A stretch of 64,000 nt of DNA from Flavobacteriales bacterium (GTDB lineage: Bacteria > Bacteroidota > Bacteroidia > Flavobacteriales_E > Vicingaceae): contig JABAZP010000009.1 of the NCBI GenBank assembly GCA_018608405.1, positions 1 to 64,000 on the forward strand. Reading direction: 5' to 3'. The translations under genes and the position numbers were made by a program. Under the pieces are notes generated by a model. The model made no database searches. It was given only the letters and a program-made list of their open reading frames with translations, and was not told the DNA's origin. This document shows positions 17,392 to 26,192 of the stretch, piece by piece (the first letter of the stretch is position 1; each line of letters begins with the position of its first letter).

Positions 17392-19485
17392 TTACTTCAC
17401 AGGCAAGAACGAATAGTTTTCTCCGTAATACATCATTTGCTCTCTGAATGATTCAGGATATTCCACCTTTACATCTACAATGCTATCCCCTTCCATTACA
17501 GGAACTAACTTAGGATTGATGAATCCACCGTAAGCTGCTATTCCAAGGCTCTCGTATCTTTTCAGCACTTCAGCATGCAAATCAGGGTCTACTTGAACAG
17601 CATAGGTTTCAACTAACTTTTTACCAGCTTCGTAGTCACCTTCAGATTTAATTCTTTGCAATTCTCTCAACTGCATGCCAAAAATCTCTTTCAACTTTTC
17701 GTAATCGTTGATAACGAAAAACGTTTTACCATCTCTCATTTTCTTCACAATTACACTGTCTTTTGCTCCGGTTTCAAATGCCCACTTTGCAATCATTTGT
17801 CGGTTTCTCATGTGCGCTTCTTCCACTACATCACCAATTTTTAATCGCTTTAATTGCAACATCATTCCGTTTTTAATGTAATCGTCGTACGCAGTTTTTC
17901 CGGCATCTAAAGACTCGATTAAGCCCATGTCAACTAATTTCTGATCGTGCAAATAATACAAGGCAACAAGGTCTGCTCTACCTTCTTCCAAAGTAGAAGC
18001 GTAACTTTTTAAGGTTTCTGAAGTTGTTCCAACACCTTTATTGATTCTACCTGAAGCGTGTCCTATTACCTCATGTAAATCGGTGTGTAACAAATCAGCA
18101 ATTCCTCCATACTTTTTAGAACGCTCTATTTCTGCTTCATCCCAAGCAAATTCAGTCAATGAACTTTTTCCCTCTTTAGAAGACATTTCATAGGCATGAA
18201 CTATGTTTCCAAGGCTTACAGACTTAGATCCTACTTCACGCACCCAACCGTTATTTGGTAGGTTAATTCCAATAGGAGTTGAGGGAGATGCGTCTCCTGC
18301 TTCCACAACAACAGTAATTACTTTTCCAATAATTCCTGTAACATTTGGCTTTTTGTGCTCTTCCATCAACGGAGAATTGTCTTCAAACCACTGCGCTTCT
18401 TTACTAACAGCTTCAATTCTTTTGGTCGCCTCCATATCTTTGAAAGAAACAACAGATTCAAATGAGCCTTTTTTACCCAATGGGTCATTGTACACTTCAA
18501 TAAATCCATTCACCACGTCTGTTCGAGAGTCAACATCTTTAATCCAATTTAAATTGTATTTGTCCCAATCTTCCACATTACCTGTTTTGTAATAGGTAAT
18601 TAAGCTTTCAAAAGTTTGTTTTTGCTGAGCATTTTCTGCCAATGGAACGGCCTTCTCTAACCAAAAAACAATTTTTTCAATTGCTTCAGAATACAATCCG
18701 CCAACCATCATTGTTTCGGCAACTACTTTTCCATCTTTCTTAACCAAACGCGTGTTTAAACCGTATTCCGGCTGATTTCCTTCTACTTTGTCAAGATTTG
18801 CATAATACTCCTCTACCTCTGCTTGTGTTAAATCTGGACTGTAAAAGTTTACTGCAGATTTTGCTACTAAATCTTCTCCATCTGTAAGGTTCACTTTCTT
18901 AGCATCTACATCAGGATTAAATATAGCTTCACCTAGAGTCGCCATTAAGTCCTTTTTGGTTTGACCTTCTTTTAAAGGCAAGTTCTCTGCGTCTATCTCT
19001 CCAATTGCTTTCTCAAAGTACGCTCTAGAAAACTCAGGCTCAAATTTCTGATTTGAATAATGGTGATGAATTCCGTTTGAGAACCAAACTCTTTTCGTGT
19101 ACACCATCAACTTCTCTAACTCTTTTGCATTACCATTCCGTGCTTCCTCATTTTTAATAATTGCCTCTAAAGTTTTTCTAATTTGAAGGTTGTGACGATA
19201 GTTTTGATTGTACATAATATCCCTACCTGCTAAAGCCGCTTCGTACAAATAATACAACAGCTCTTTCTTTTTAACATCTAACTCCTCAAAACCCGGTATT
19301 TGGTATCGAATTAGTTTTAAGTCAGCAAACTGGTCAGCTGTGTACTTAAAATCGCTTGAATCGTTAGAGTTTGCTTGATTTACTTCTTCTGCAAATTCAG
19401 CCGTCACTTCGTTTTCCAAAGGGGCGCCATAAGAAGCAAAAACTACTGCTGCCAATACAGCTATAGATAATATTCTTTTGTTCAT
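17392..19485 (-). CDS. Dipeptidyl peptidase III (M49), exported
   Basis: 697 residues with a signal peptide (MNKRILSIAVLAAVVFASYG). M49 zinc peptidases release dipeptides from the N-terminus of oligopeptides. The hallmark HEVIGH (His471, Glu472, His476; family pattern HExxGH) and the second motif EEGRAD (near Glu500-501, family EECRAE) are present, as is the YGG-containing C-terminal part of Bacteroidota homologues. Gln-rich inserts are absent and the length is normal. With the M28 peptidase 1 kb away this suggests periplasmic peptide use. It is monocistronic, ending at a bidirectional terminator. Confidence 0.92.
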   Translation of the reverse strand: MNKRILSIAVLAAVVFASYGAPLENEVTAEFAEEVNQANSNDSSDFKYTADQFADLKLIRYQIPGFEELDVKKKELLYYLYEAALAGRDIMYNQNYRHNLQIRKTLEAIIKNEEARNGNAKELEKLMVYTKRVWFSNGIHHHYSNQKFEPEFSRAYFEKAIGEIDAENLPLKEGQTKKDLMATLGEAIFNPDVDAKKVNLTDGEDLVAKSAVNFYSPDLTQAEVEEYYANLDKVEGNQPEYGLNTRLVKKDGKVVAETMMVGGLYSEAIEKIVFWLEKAVPLAENAQQKQTFESLITYYKTGNVEDWDKYNLNWIKDVDSRTDVVNGFIEVYNDPLGKKGSFESVVSFKDMEATKRIEAVSKEAQWFEDNSPLMEEHKKPNVTGIIGKVITVVVEAGDASPSTPIGINLPNNGWVREVGSKSVSLGNIVHAYEMSSKEGKSSLTEFAWDEAEIERSKKYGGIADLLHTDLHEVIGHASGRINKGVGTTSETLKSYASTLEEGRADLVALYYLHDQKLVDMGLIESLDAGKTAYDDYIKNGMMLQLKRLKIGDVVEEAHMRNRQMIAKWAFETGAKDSVIVKKMRDGKTFFVINDYEKLKEIFGMQLRELQRIKSEGDYEAGKKLVETYAVQVDPDLHAEVLKRYESLGIAAYGGFINPKLVPVMEGDSIVDVKVEYPESFREQMMYYGENYSFLPVK

Positions 19486-19529
19486 AGTTGGTAAATTTTT
19501 AAGAGCCCTAAATTAACTTTTATAATTAG

Positions 19530-19593
19530 GAATGTAGAATCTGGAGTGAAGAATGTAGAATCTGGAATGAAGAACGTAGAATGAGGAATGTAG
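19530..19593. repeat. Imperfect 21-base tandem repeat
   Basis: Two nearly identical units at 19530-19550 and 19551-19571 (GAATGTAGAATCTGGA then GTGAA or ATGAA), followed by two shortened units to about 19593. It is upstream of the M49 peptidase start, with no coding sense. Confidence 0.7.
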
Positions 19594-19617
19594 TTTTGCC
19601 AGTTTGTCTAGTCAGGC

Positions 19618-19727
19618 AATTTCGAAGGGTTGAATTGAAACGTCATTGCGAATGGAGTGCAACGGAATTTGGCAATCGGTTTATATGAATCAGATTGCTT
19701 CACTCCTATCGTCGTTCGCAATGACAG
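19618..19727. repeat. Dispersed intergenic palindrome, copy 2
   Basis: A shared lead-in (AATTTCGAAGGGTTGAATTG) is followed by an inverted repeat at 19641-19726 with CGTCATTGCGAATGGAGTG on the left and CACTCC...CGTTCGCAATGACA on the right. The whole unit recurs 181 bases downstream with few changes. It lies in the 485-base gap between 19486 and 19970, which holds only repeats. Confidence 0.8.
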
Positions 19728-19798
19728 GCGGCAAAGAAAAGCAGGGTGTTCATGATTATTCAAACGGGTATAATTTTCGTTTCTCCACTAATCAGATA

Positions 19799-19908
19799 AA
19801 TTTCGAAGGGTTGAATTGAAACGTCATTGCGAATGGAGTGGAACGGAATGTGGCAATCGGTTCTTCATAAAACAGATTGCTTCACTCCCATCGTCGTTCG
19901 CAATGACG
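19799..19908. repeat. Dispersed intergenic palindrome, copy 3
   Basis: A close direct copy of the unit at 19618-19727, with an inverted repeat at 19822-19908. Paired changes such as CACTCCTATC versus CACTCCCATC show divergence after duplication. It can fold as a long hairpin in RNA from either strand. Confidence 0.8.
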
Positions 19909-19970
19909 GTTCATTTTAACTGTCGGAACAAAACTCTAGGCACTCAAAACTTTCTAACTTTAAGTACTTT

Positions 19971-20204
19971 TTACAACTCATTCTTTAAAAAACTATCGAA
20001 CTCAGCTTCAGATATTACATCCCAATACTCGGAATTTTCTGCTAACATATCGGTTATGAACACTCGATCGGGTAATATTTTGGCTTCAATTTCAATCTTC
20101 TCCCACTCCAAGGTCATTTTTTTCCACTCGATAAAATGGTCGTTTGCGATGATTTTAAAATAGCTTTGGTTGTTTTTGTACTTTCGATACTGTGGAAATT
20201 TCAT
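19971..20204 (-). CDS. Small conserved hypothetical protein
   Basis: 77 residues, with no signal peptide. The start MKFPQYRKYKNNQSYFKI, the middle EAKILPDRVFITDML and the acidic end WDVISEAEFDSFLKNEL resemble a small Bacteroidota protein family that I recall only as hypothetical. The many aromatic and charged residues suggest a compact cytoplasmic fold. The opposite-strand frame here is less protein-like and runs through the palindromic repeat, so this strand is preferred. Function unknown. Confidence 0.65.
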   Translation of the reverse strand: MKFPQYRKYKNNQSYFKIIANDHFIEWKKMTLEWEKIEIEAKILPDRVFITDMLAENSEYWDVISEAEFDSFLKNEL

Positions 20205-20270
20205 AGGGTAAAGTTCATAACTTATTTGTTAATTTCCAGTTAATCAATGAAGATAACCGCTTTTTCAAAT

Positions 20271-20278
20271 TATTTTAG
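20271..20278 (+). promoter_or_regulatory. -7-like element TATTTTAG five bases before the kinase ATG
   Basis: One mismatch to TAnnTTTG, ending five bases before the start codon at 20284, consistent with a leaderless transcript. No convincing -33 box. Confidence 0.35.
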
Positions 20279-20283
20279 CAATC

Positions 20284-21570
20284 ATGAATAGAAAGACCAT
20301 ACGTCTTATTATTTTCTTTGCGGCTTTTACCGTTATTGGTGTGTTTTCCTTTCAATTTTTTTGGGTTAAAAAGGCCTTCACCCTTGAGGAAAAACAATTT
20401 AACGAGAGAGTTCACGTAGCTTTATCTTCAGTGGTTTCTGAAGTTCAACGGTTAAACAAGGACTCTTCTGCCATTTACGAGCCGGTAAAACAGATTTCAT
20501 CAAATTATTTTTTAGCTTCAACTAACGATACGCTGCACCCTTATGTGTTGGAAAACTTATTAATCAACGAATTCCAAAAAGGGAATTTAATAACCGACTT
20601 TGAGTATGTGCTATACGACTGTTTCACAGACTCTGTGGTATTCGGTGACTTTGTTGAAATTAAAACGGAAGCAAAGGACTTAGTTTACGAAATTTCAGAA
20701 AAAGACAAGTGGAACCAAGCCTCTCACTATTTCGGCGTTTATTTTCCGAGTAAAGAAGTTCGCCTGGTTGACCAAATGGGAATTTGGATTGTCTCCACCA
20801 TCTTTTTGTTGTTGGTGGTTGTATTTTTTAGCTACACCATTTGGGTAATTCTAAAACAGCGTAAACTATCAGAAATTCGAACGGATTTCATTAATAACAT
20901 GACGCACGAGTTAAAAACGCCCATTTCTACCATTTCTCTCTCCACAGAAGTATTGACAAACCCAAACATTACGAAAGACCCAGAACGGTTAAAAAACTAC
21001 GCCAACATTATTAAAGAAGAAACCGAAAGGCTGCGATTGCAAGTTGATAAAGTACTGCAAATGGCAACTTTGGATAAAAATCGGTTGAATTTAGAAATGG
21101 AAGATGTCAATTTGCATGATGTGATTAAAAAAACGGTGGCAGGCTTTGAACTTATTTTAGACTCGAACGATGGAAAAATTGATGTTAGCTTAAAAGCGAG
21201 AAACCCTACCATAAAAGGCGATCGCATGCATTTAACCAATGTCTTTTTCAACCTGATTGACAACGCCATTAAATACTCTAAGAATAAACCTGAAATACTA
21301 GTTTCTACGGTAGATTATAAAAATGGACTTCACATACGGGTAAAAGACAATGGAATAGGAATGACTCGAGAACAGCAGAAACATGTTTTTGAAAACTTCT
21401 ATAGAGTTCCTACAAATGATCGGCACGATGTGAAAGGTTTCGGGATTGGATTAAACTATGTAATGAAAATGGTTAAGAAACATCATGGAAAAATTCAATT
21501 AAAGAGTGAATTAGGGTCGGGTTCAACTTTTAGAATTTACTTCTCAACTAATAAAAATGCAAGGAAATAA
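20284..21570 (+). CDS. Sensor histidine kinase
   Basis: 428 residues. Two transmembrane helices (about 7-27 and 166-190) flank a periplasmic sensor of about 135 residues. The HisKA domain has the phosphorylated His208 in NNMTHELKTPIS. The HATPase domain shows FFNLIDNAIKYS (N box), VKDNGIGM (G1) and GFGIGLNYV (G2). Its layout resembles RprX-type kinases of Bacteroides. The response regulator gene starts 14 bases before this stop, so the pair is translationally coupled. The stimulus is unknown. Confidence 0.93.
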   Translation: MNRKTIRLIIFFAAFTVIGVFSFQFFWVKKAFTLEEKQFNERVHVALSSVVSEVQRLNKDSSAIYEPVKQISSNYFLASTNDTLHPYVLENLLINEFQKGNLITDFEYVLYDCFTDSVVFGDFVEIKTEAKDLVYEISEKDKWNQASHYFGVYFPSKEVRLVDQMGIWIVSTIFLLLVVVFFSYTIWVILKQRKLSEIRTDFINNMTHELKTPISTISLSTEVLTNPNITKDPERLKNYANIIKEETERLRLQVDKVLQMATLDKNRLNLEMEDVNLHDVIKKTVAGFELILDSNDGKIDVSLKARNPTIKGDRMHLTNVFFNLIDNAIKYSKNKPEILVSTVDYKNGLHIRVKDNGIGMTREQQKHVFENFYRVPTNDRHDVKGFGIGLNYVMKMVKKHHGKIQLKSELGSGSTFRIYFSTNKNARK

Positions 21571-22252
21571 AGTCAATTTACTGTTTGTTGAAGATGATAC
21601 GAATCTTGGTTTTGTCATAAAAGACCAGCTAGAAATGGCGGGCTATGCTGTAACGTGGGCACAAAATGGAGCCGATGGCTTAAAAATGCTGCTTAATCAT
21701 GATTTTGACATCGCTATTTTGGATGTTATGCTTCCTAAGCTCAATGGATTTGAGCTAGCAGAAGAATTGGTGGAGAACAAACCCGATTTGCCATTTCTGT
21801 TTCTCACGGCCAAGTCCATGCTTGAGGATAAAGTGAAGGGCTTAAAATTAGGTCAGGATTACATAACCAAACCATTTGAATTTCAAGAGTTAGAGCTGCG
21901 TATAAAAAATATTTTAAACAGTAAGCTATACCTGAATAAAACAGAAGTACAAGAAGTTAGCTTTACTATTGGTAAGTACGAATTTGACTATGTCAACCAG
22001 TTTTTAAGTAAAGGTGACTCGGTGCAAAAATTGACAAAAAAGGAGGCGGATTTACTTCGAATGTTATGCTTGCACAAAAATGAAGTCATGAATAGAGAGT
22101 CGGCACTCAAATCAATTTGGGGGAACGACGATTATTTTAACGGTCGGAGTATGGATGTTTTTATTTCGAAAATTAGAAAGTACTTGAAAGACGACGAAAA
22201 TATTCAAATCATTAACATACATGGTGTTGGATTTAAATTAGCAGTTCGATGA
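21557..22252 (+). CDS. OmpR-family DNA-binding response regulator
   Basis: 231 residues. The receiver domain (1-120) has the acidic pocket VEDD, phospho-acceptor Asp56 in AILDVMLPK, the switch Thr in LTAKS and the conserved Lys in ITKPF. The winged-helix output domain (about 135-231) ends in VFISKIRKYL...INIHGVGFKL. An oddity: the beta5 approach reads KLGQDYITKPF, where most relatives have one more residue (GADDYITKPF). It overlaps the kinase gene, its likely partner, and resembles RprY. Confidence 0.93.
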   Translation: MQGNKVNLLFVEDDTNLGFVIKDQLEMAGYAVTWAQNGADGLKMLLNHDFDIAILDVMLPKLNGFELAEELVENKPDLPFLFLTAKSMLEDKVKGLKLGQDYITKPFEFQELELRIKNILNSKLYLNKTEVQEVSFTIGKYEFDYVNQFLSKGDSVQKLTKKEADLLRMLCLHKNEVMNRESALKSIWGNDDYFNGRSMDVFISKIRKYLKDDENIQIINIHGVGFKLAVR

Positions 22253-22262
22253 GAATTCAAGT

Positions 22263-22270
22263 TATATTTG
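22263..22270 (+). promoter_or_regulatory. -7 element TATATTTG four bases before the acyltransferase ATG
   Basis: An exact TAnnTTTG match ending four bases before the start codon at 22275, pointing to a leaderless transcript separate from the two-component operon. Confidence 0.5.
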
Positions 22271-22274
22271 TTCT

Positions 22275-22817
22275 ATGAAGTTTTTAGCTCGTTTAATATT
22301 TTGGATTTCAGGTTGGAAGATAGTTGCAAATAACGCTTACAAAGTGAAAAAGATGGTGATGATTGCAGCACCACATACCTCCAATTGGGACTTGTTGTAC
22401 GCACGAGCTGCCTTCTACCTTATGGAAATTCCAGTCAATTATACCGTAAAAAAAGAGTTGTTCTTCTTCCCGTTAGGGTTCATTTTAAAATCCTTGGGTG
22501 GAATTCCTATAGACCGAAAAGCAAAAGGCAACATGGTAGATAAAATGGCGGCTTTGTACGACGATTACGACAATTTCGCGATTATGATTACTCCGGAAGG
22601 CACTAGAAGCTATTCTCCTGAGTGGAAAAAAGGCTTCTATTACATCGCACAAAAAGCAAATGTTCCAATTGCCCTTGGCTATTTAGATTATGCGAAGAAA
22701 GAAGCAGGCGTTGGCCCTTTAATTACCCCAACAGGTGATTATGAGAAAGATTTAGAAACCATTCAGTCGTTCTACAGAAAGGCAACTCCAAAGTATCCCG
22801 AGCAAGGAGTTCGTTAA
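22275..22817 (+). CDS. PlsC-like 1-acylglycerol-3-phosphate acyltransferase family protein
   Basis: 180 residues, shorter than classical PlsC (about 240). The catalytic HX4D box is HTSNWD (His34-Asp39), and the acceptor-binding motif is ITPEGTRS. A hydrophobic N-terminus and the LGGIPIDRK segment also fit. This short class in Bacteroidota transfers acyl groups to lysophospholipid-type acceptors at the inner membrane. The exact acceptor is unknown. Confidence 0.87.
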   Translation: MKFLARLIFWISGWKIVANNAYKVKKMVMIAAPHTSNWDLLYARAAFYLMEIPVNYTVKKELFFFPLGFILKSLGGIPIDRKAKGNMVDKMAALYDDYDNFAIMITPEGTRSYSPEWKKGFYYIAQKANVPIALGYLDYAKKEAGVGPLITPTGDYEKDLETIQSFYRKATPKYPEQGVR

Positions 22818-22868
22818 TTCAAATCAGGAATTAACGATTTCTTATTACTGACCTTAACATAATCTTTT

Positions 22869-22876
22869 TATCTTAG
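22869..22876 (+). promoter_or_regulatory. -7-like element TATCTTAG five bases before the barrel-protein ATG
   Basis: One mismatch to TAnnTTTG. The overlapping GTG at 22876 is an alternative start but would lie on the promoter, so ATG 22882 is preferred. Confidence 0.35.
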
Positions 22877-22881
22877 TGGTT

Positions 22882-23706
22882 ATGAAAAAAGGATTACTCA
22901 TTGTAATTACTACCCTTTTTGCGAGCTTGATTCAGGCACAAAATGAGGGAATTACAGGAGCTCGCGCTTATGGACTTGCAGGAACATCTAGTTTAACTAG
23001 TGACCTGTGGAGCACCAATAATAATCCAGCAGGATTGGCTTCTTTAAAAAAATGGCAAACAGGAATTTCTTACGAAAATCAATTTCTACTTTCAGAGCTA
23101 TCCAATAAAACAGCTGTTATTACAGCTCCGGTTGCCAATGGGTCCTTTGGTTTTAGTGTAAACCAATTTGGTTATAGTTCCTTGAATGAAAATAGAATTG
23201 GACTTTCTTATGGTCAGCAGTTAGGGAAAAAGTTCGCCATGGGGATACAACTTAATTATTCGTCAACTCGAATTGGTGATGGTTATGGACAAACCAACGC
23301 TTTTAGTGGAAATATTGGCATACTCGCTCTCATCAACGATGAATTAACGCTTTCTGCCGTGGTAATTAATCCAAACCGGGCAAAATTGGCCGAATTCACA
23401 GATGAACGTTTACCTACCTTACTGAAGCTAGGGTTAAAATATGATTTTTCGAAGAAGGTAACCGTATTTACAGAAGTTGCTAAGGATATCGATTTTGATG
23501 CGAATGTGAGAGTAGCGGTGGAATACAAAGCGATAGACCTGCTTTATTTTAGAGCAGGATATGCCACAAACCCTGCCTTAAGCAGTTTTGGCTTTGGTTT
23601 AAATTTAGACCAATTTAAACTAGACTTCGCATCAGGATTTGATTCAAATTTAGGCTTCAGTCCTCAAGTTTCTCTTTCTTATTCTCCCTCATTTAAAGCT
23701 CCATGA
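22882..23706 (+). CDS. PorV/PorQ-type outer-membrane beta-barrel protein
   Basis: About 274 residues with a signal peptide (MKKGLLIVITTLFASLIQAQ). The start of the mature protein, GITGARAYGLAGTSSLTSDLWSTNNNPAGLA, matches the early part of PorV/PorQ/UPF0164 barrels (AGxAxxDxxxxxxNPAGL). Alternating strands such as KKFAMGIQLNY and the C-terminal QVSLSYSPSF support a barrel. Members act in T9SS or in long-chain substrate transport. The exact role is open. The next gene begins four bases before its stop (ATGA overlap), so both form an operon. Confidence 0.75.
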   Translation: MKKGLLIVITTLFASLIQAQNEGITGARAYGLAGTSSLTSDLWSTNNNPAGLASLKKWQTGISYENQFLLSELSNKTAVITAPVANGSFGFSVNQFGYSSLNENRIGLSYGQQLGKKFAMGIQLNYSSTRIGDGYGQTNAFSGNIGILALINDELTLSAVVINPNRAKLAEFTDERLPTLLKLGLKYDFSKKVTVFTEVAKDIDFDANVRVAVEYKAIDLLYFRAGYATNPALSSFGFGLNLDQFKLDFASGFDSNLGFSPQVSLSYSPSFKAP

Positions 23707-25819
23707 GTCGCTTGAAGTATCTCGTTTGTTTTTGCTTTTTATTCAACTGTGTTCATTTATTTGGGCAAGAGTTAGAAGAGCAAAAAGCGAATATTATTGA
23801 GCAACGGGTTGATTTCTTGCTTGACATTAACGAAGGTGGAGAAGCCGATTTTACCACCCTTTTTGAGCAACTTGAAATTTTCTACAATCGTCTCATCAAT
23901 TTAAACCTTGCTAAAAAATAGACCTCGAAGACTTAGGATTACTGAACAGTATTCAAATCAATGCTCTTTTACTACACATCGAAAAAAATGGAAAACTAAT
24001 TACCCTAGAAGAATTGCAAAGTGTTGAAGGTTTTGACGTGGAAACCATTCGCCTTATTCAACCATTCGTAAAGGTAAATGGAGACTTAGATCAGGCTAAA
24101 CTTTCATTTCGCAATATTTTAAATGAGGGGTCCTCTTCCCTATTTATTAGATACACTAGGATTTTGGAAGAGCAAGAAGGCTTCAGTTCAATAGCTGCTG
24201 AGGATTTAGCTGAAAACGAAAATGCTCGTTATTTAGGAAGTCAAAACAAACTATTTACCAGGTATAGGTTCAACTATTCCAACAACTTGAGTTTAGGTTT
24301 TACAGCCGAAAAAGATGCCGGTGAACGATTTACATTTGAAGATGATACACTTGATTCTGGGAAAGTGAATAAGAACTATGGTTTTGATTTTTATTCGGGA
24401 CACATTTTTTTGCAAGGATTTAGAGTACTTAAACAATTGGCCATTGGAGATTTTCAAGCACAGTTTGGTCAGGGGTTAACCTTCAGGTCGGGTTTAGCAT
24501 TTGGTAGAACACCAAGTATTTTTACCTTAAAACGAAATGCTCCAAAACTAAGGCCCTATACCTCTGTACAAGAGGATTTATTTTTACGCGGAGGTGGCAT
24601 CACACTGCAGCACAAAGATTTGGAATTGACACTTTTCTACTCCTCAAAAAAAGCAGATGCTAACATTAGTGGCAGAGATACCTTAGCCAACGAGAACATT
24701 ATCTCCTCCATCTCTGAGGACGGCTTTCACCGGACACCAAATGAGATTGAAGATGAAAATGTTGTTTTACAGGAATTTATTGGAGCCAATTTAAGCTACG
24801 AAAAACGAAACTTTTCTTTTGGTATAACTGGAGTTCACAATAGAATTGACGCAAGCTTTCAGCCTCGAATTTCAGCTTACAATCAATTCAGTCAATTGGA
24901 TAATGAGAATACCAATGTTGGTGCCGATTTTAGTTACTTATTCAAGAATGTGAACGTATTCGGGGAGGTTTCAAAAAGCATTGACGGCGGCATTGATCAC
25001 ACCGTTGGTGCGCTGATTGTGTTAGACAAACGCTTGTCATTTGCCATTCAGAATAGGCGCTTCGAGAAGAATTTTATTCCAATTCAAAGCAATGCAATTG
25101 GAGAAAGTTCCACCAACACCAATGAAAATGGAACTTTTATAGGTCTCGAAGCAAAGCCCAGTAAAACGATTACCATCTCTGCTTTTGCCGATCGCTTTAG
25201 TTTTGATTGGTTGCGCTTTCAAACAGATGCGCCTTCAACCGGACATCGCTTATTGGCTCAAATTGATTACAAACCTTCTAAGAAAATGACTGCCTATTTT
25301 AGGTACCGTAAACGGTCTAGAGGAAGAAACGACAACACTGTTTCAAATGAGGGCTTACGGTCACTATCTCAAGAAGGATTAGCAAACTATCGCCTAAATT
25401 TTGCATATCAAATAACGAAAGAAATTGAACTGAAAAGTAGGGTTGAATTTACACGCTATACCATCGGAAATGGACAAAACGAGGAGGGTTTATTAATCTA
25501 TCAAGATATACGGTTTAAAAAACTTAGCTTTCCACTATCATTGACTTTGCGATATGCGCTGTTTGATACAGATAGTTACAACAGTAGAATTTATGCCTAT
25601 GAAAATGATGTATTATACGCCTTTTCAATACCCGCTTTCAGTGGCAGAGGCACAAGGTTCTGCATTACAACAAAATACCGAATAAAACGAGGGATAGACT
25701 TGTGGTTGCGCTTTGCCCAAACGTATTACACTGATCGGACAACCATAGGCACAGGAAGAGAAGAAATAGATGGCAATACACGAAGCGAAATTAAAGCTCA
25801 ACTAAGGTTTAAATTTTAA
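23703..25819 (+). pseudogene. Helix-hairpin-helix plus outer-membrane barrel protein, one frameshift
   Basis: The ATG at 23703 encodes a signal peptide (MSRLKYLVCFCFLFNCVHLFGQ) and a helical region, then stops at the TAG 23919-23921 right after six A. Read one base back, the frame continues IDLEDLGLLNSIQINALL and runs to 25819: two helix-hairpin-helix-like segments (about 70-120) and about 560 residues of beta-barrel-like sequence. One A lost from an A7 run explains it. Sequencing error, recent mutation or slippage on U AAA AAA before the stop remain possible. Intact homologues in Bacteroidota are annotated as helix-hairpin-helix proteins of about 700 residues. Confidence 0.75.
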
Positions 25820-25820
25820 C

Positions 25821-26192
25821 ATGATTAAACGCTATAAGACAACAAGAAATTGGTATTTGATGAGCATGGGGTTGTTCATTGGGTTTTCTTTTGAATTTTT
25901 TATACGAAGTGACAACTTCTTAGGTGGGATATTGATTTTTAATGGTGTAGTTAACCTTCTAGCCTTTCAACAAGTTCCCAGAAAAATCTCAACAGTAACT
26001 ATTTTTTTAAACCTTTTCAACACACTCATGAGTATCATTACGTGTTATAATTACAGCGTAGTTGATTATTCAATTCTTTACGTTGTTTGGATGTTAATTG
26101 CCTTGGGTTACTTTAGTGCAACCCTTAGGCAGGTTTTAAACCTAACTGGAAGTGCCCACTTTAAAAGAAGAATGAGACACAGAAACGATTAA
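25821..26192 (+). CDS. Small conserved membrane protein
   Basis: 123 residues with about four hydrophobic helices (YLMSMGLFIGFSFEFFI, FLGGILIFNGVVNLLAF, a third near residues 58-75 and a fourth near 82-100) and a basic C-terminus FKRRMRHRND that should stay in the cytoplasm. No domain is recognised. It starts one base after the barrel protein stop and overlaps the convergent aroA stop by four bases. Confidence 0.7.
   Translation: MIKRYKTTRNWYLMSMGLFIGFSFEFFIRSDNFLGGILIFNGVVNLLAFQQVPRKISTVTIFLNLFNTLMSIITCYNYSVVDYSILYVVWMLIALGYFSATLRQVLNLTGSAHFKRRMRHRND

Noticed and set aside
17231-19908. CRISPR array reading of the palindromic and tandem repeats
   Set aside because: There are only a few unequal repeats with non-uniform spacing, no spacers of constant length and no cas genes.
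19816-20163. 115-codon plus-strand frame across the palindrome and opposite the 77-residue gene
   Set aside because: Its first third is the intergenic palindrome and the rest is antisense to a more protein-like small gene.
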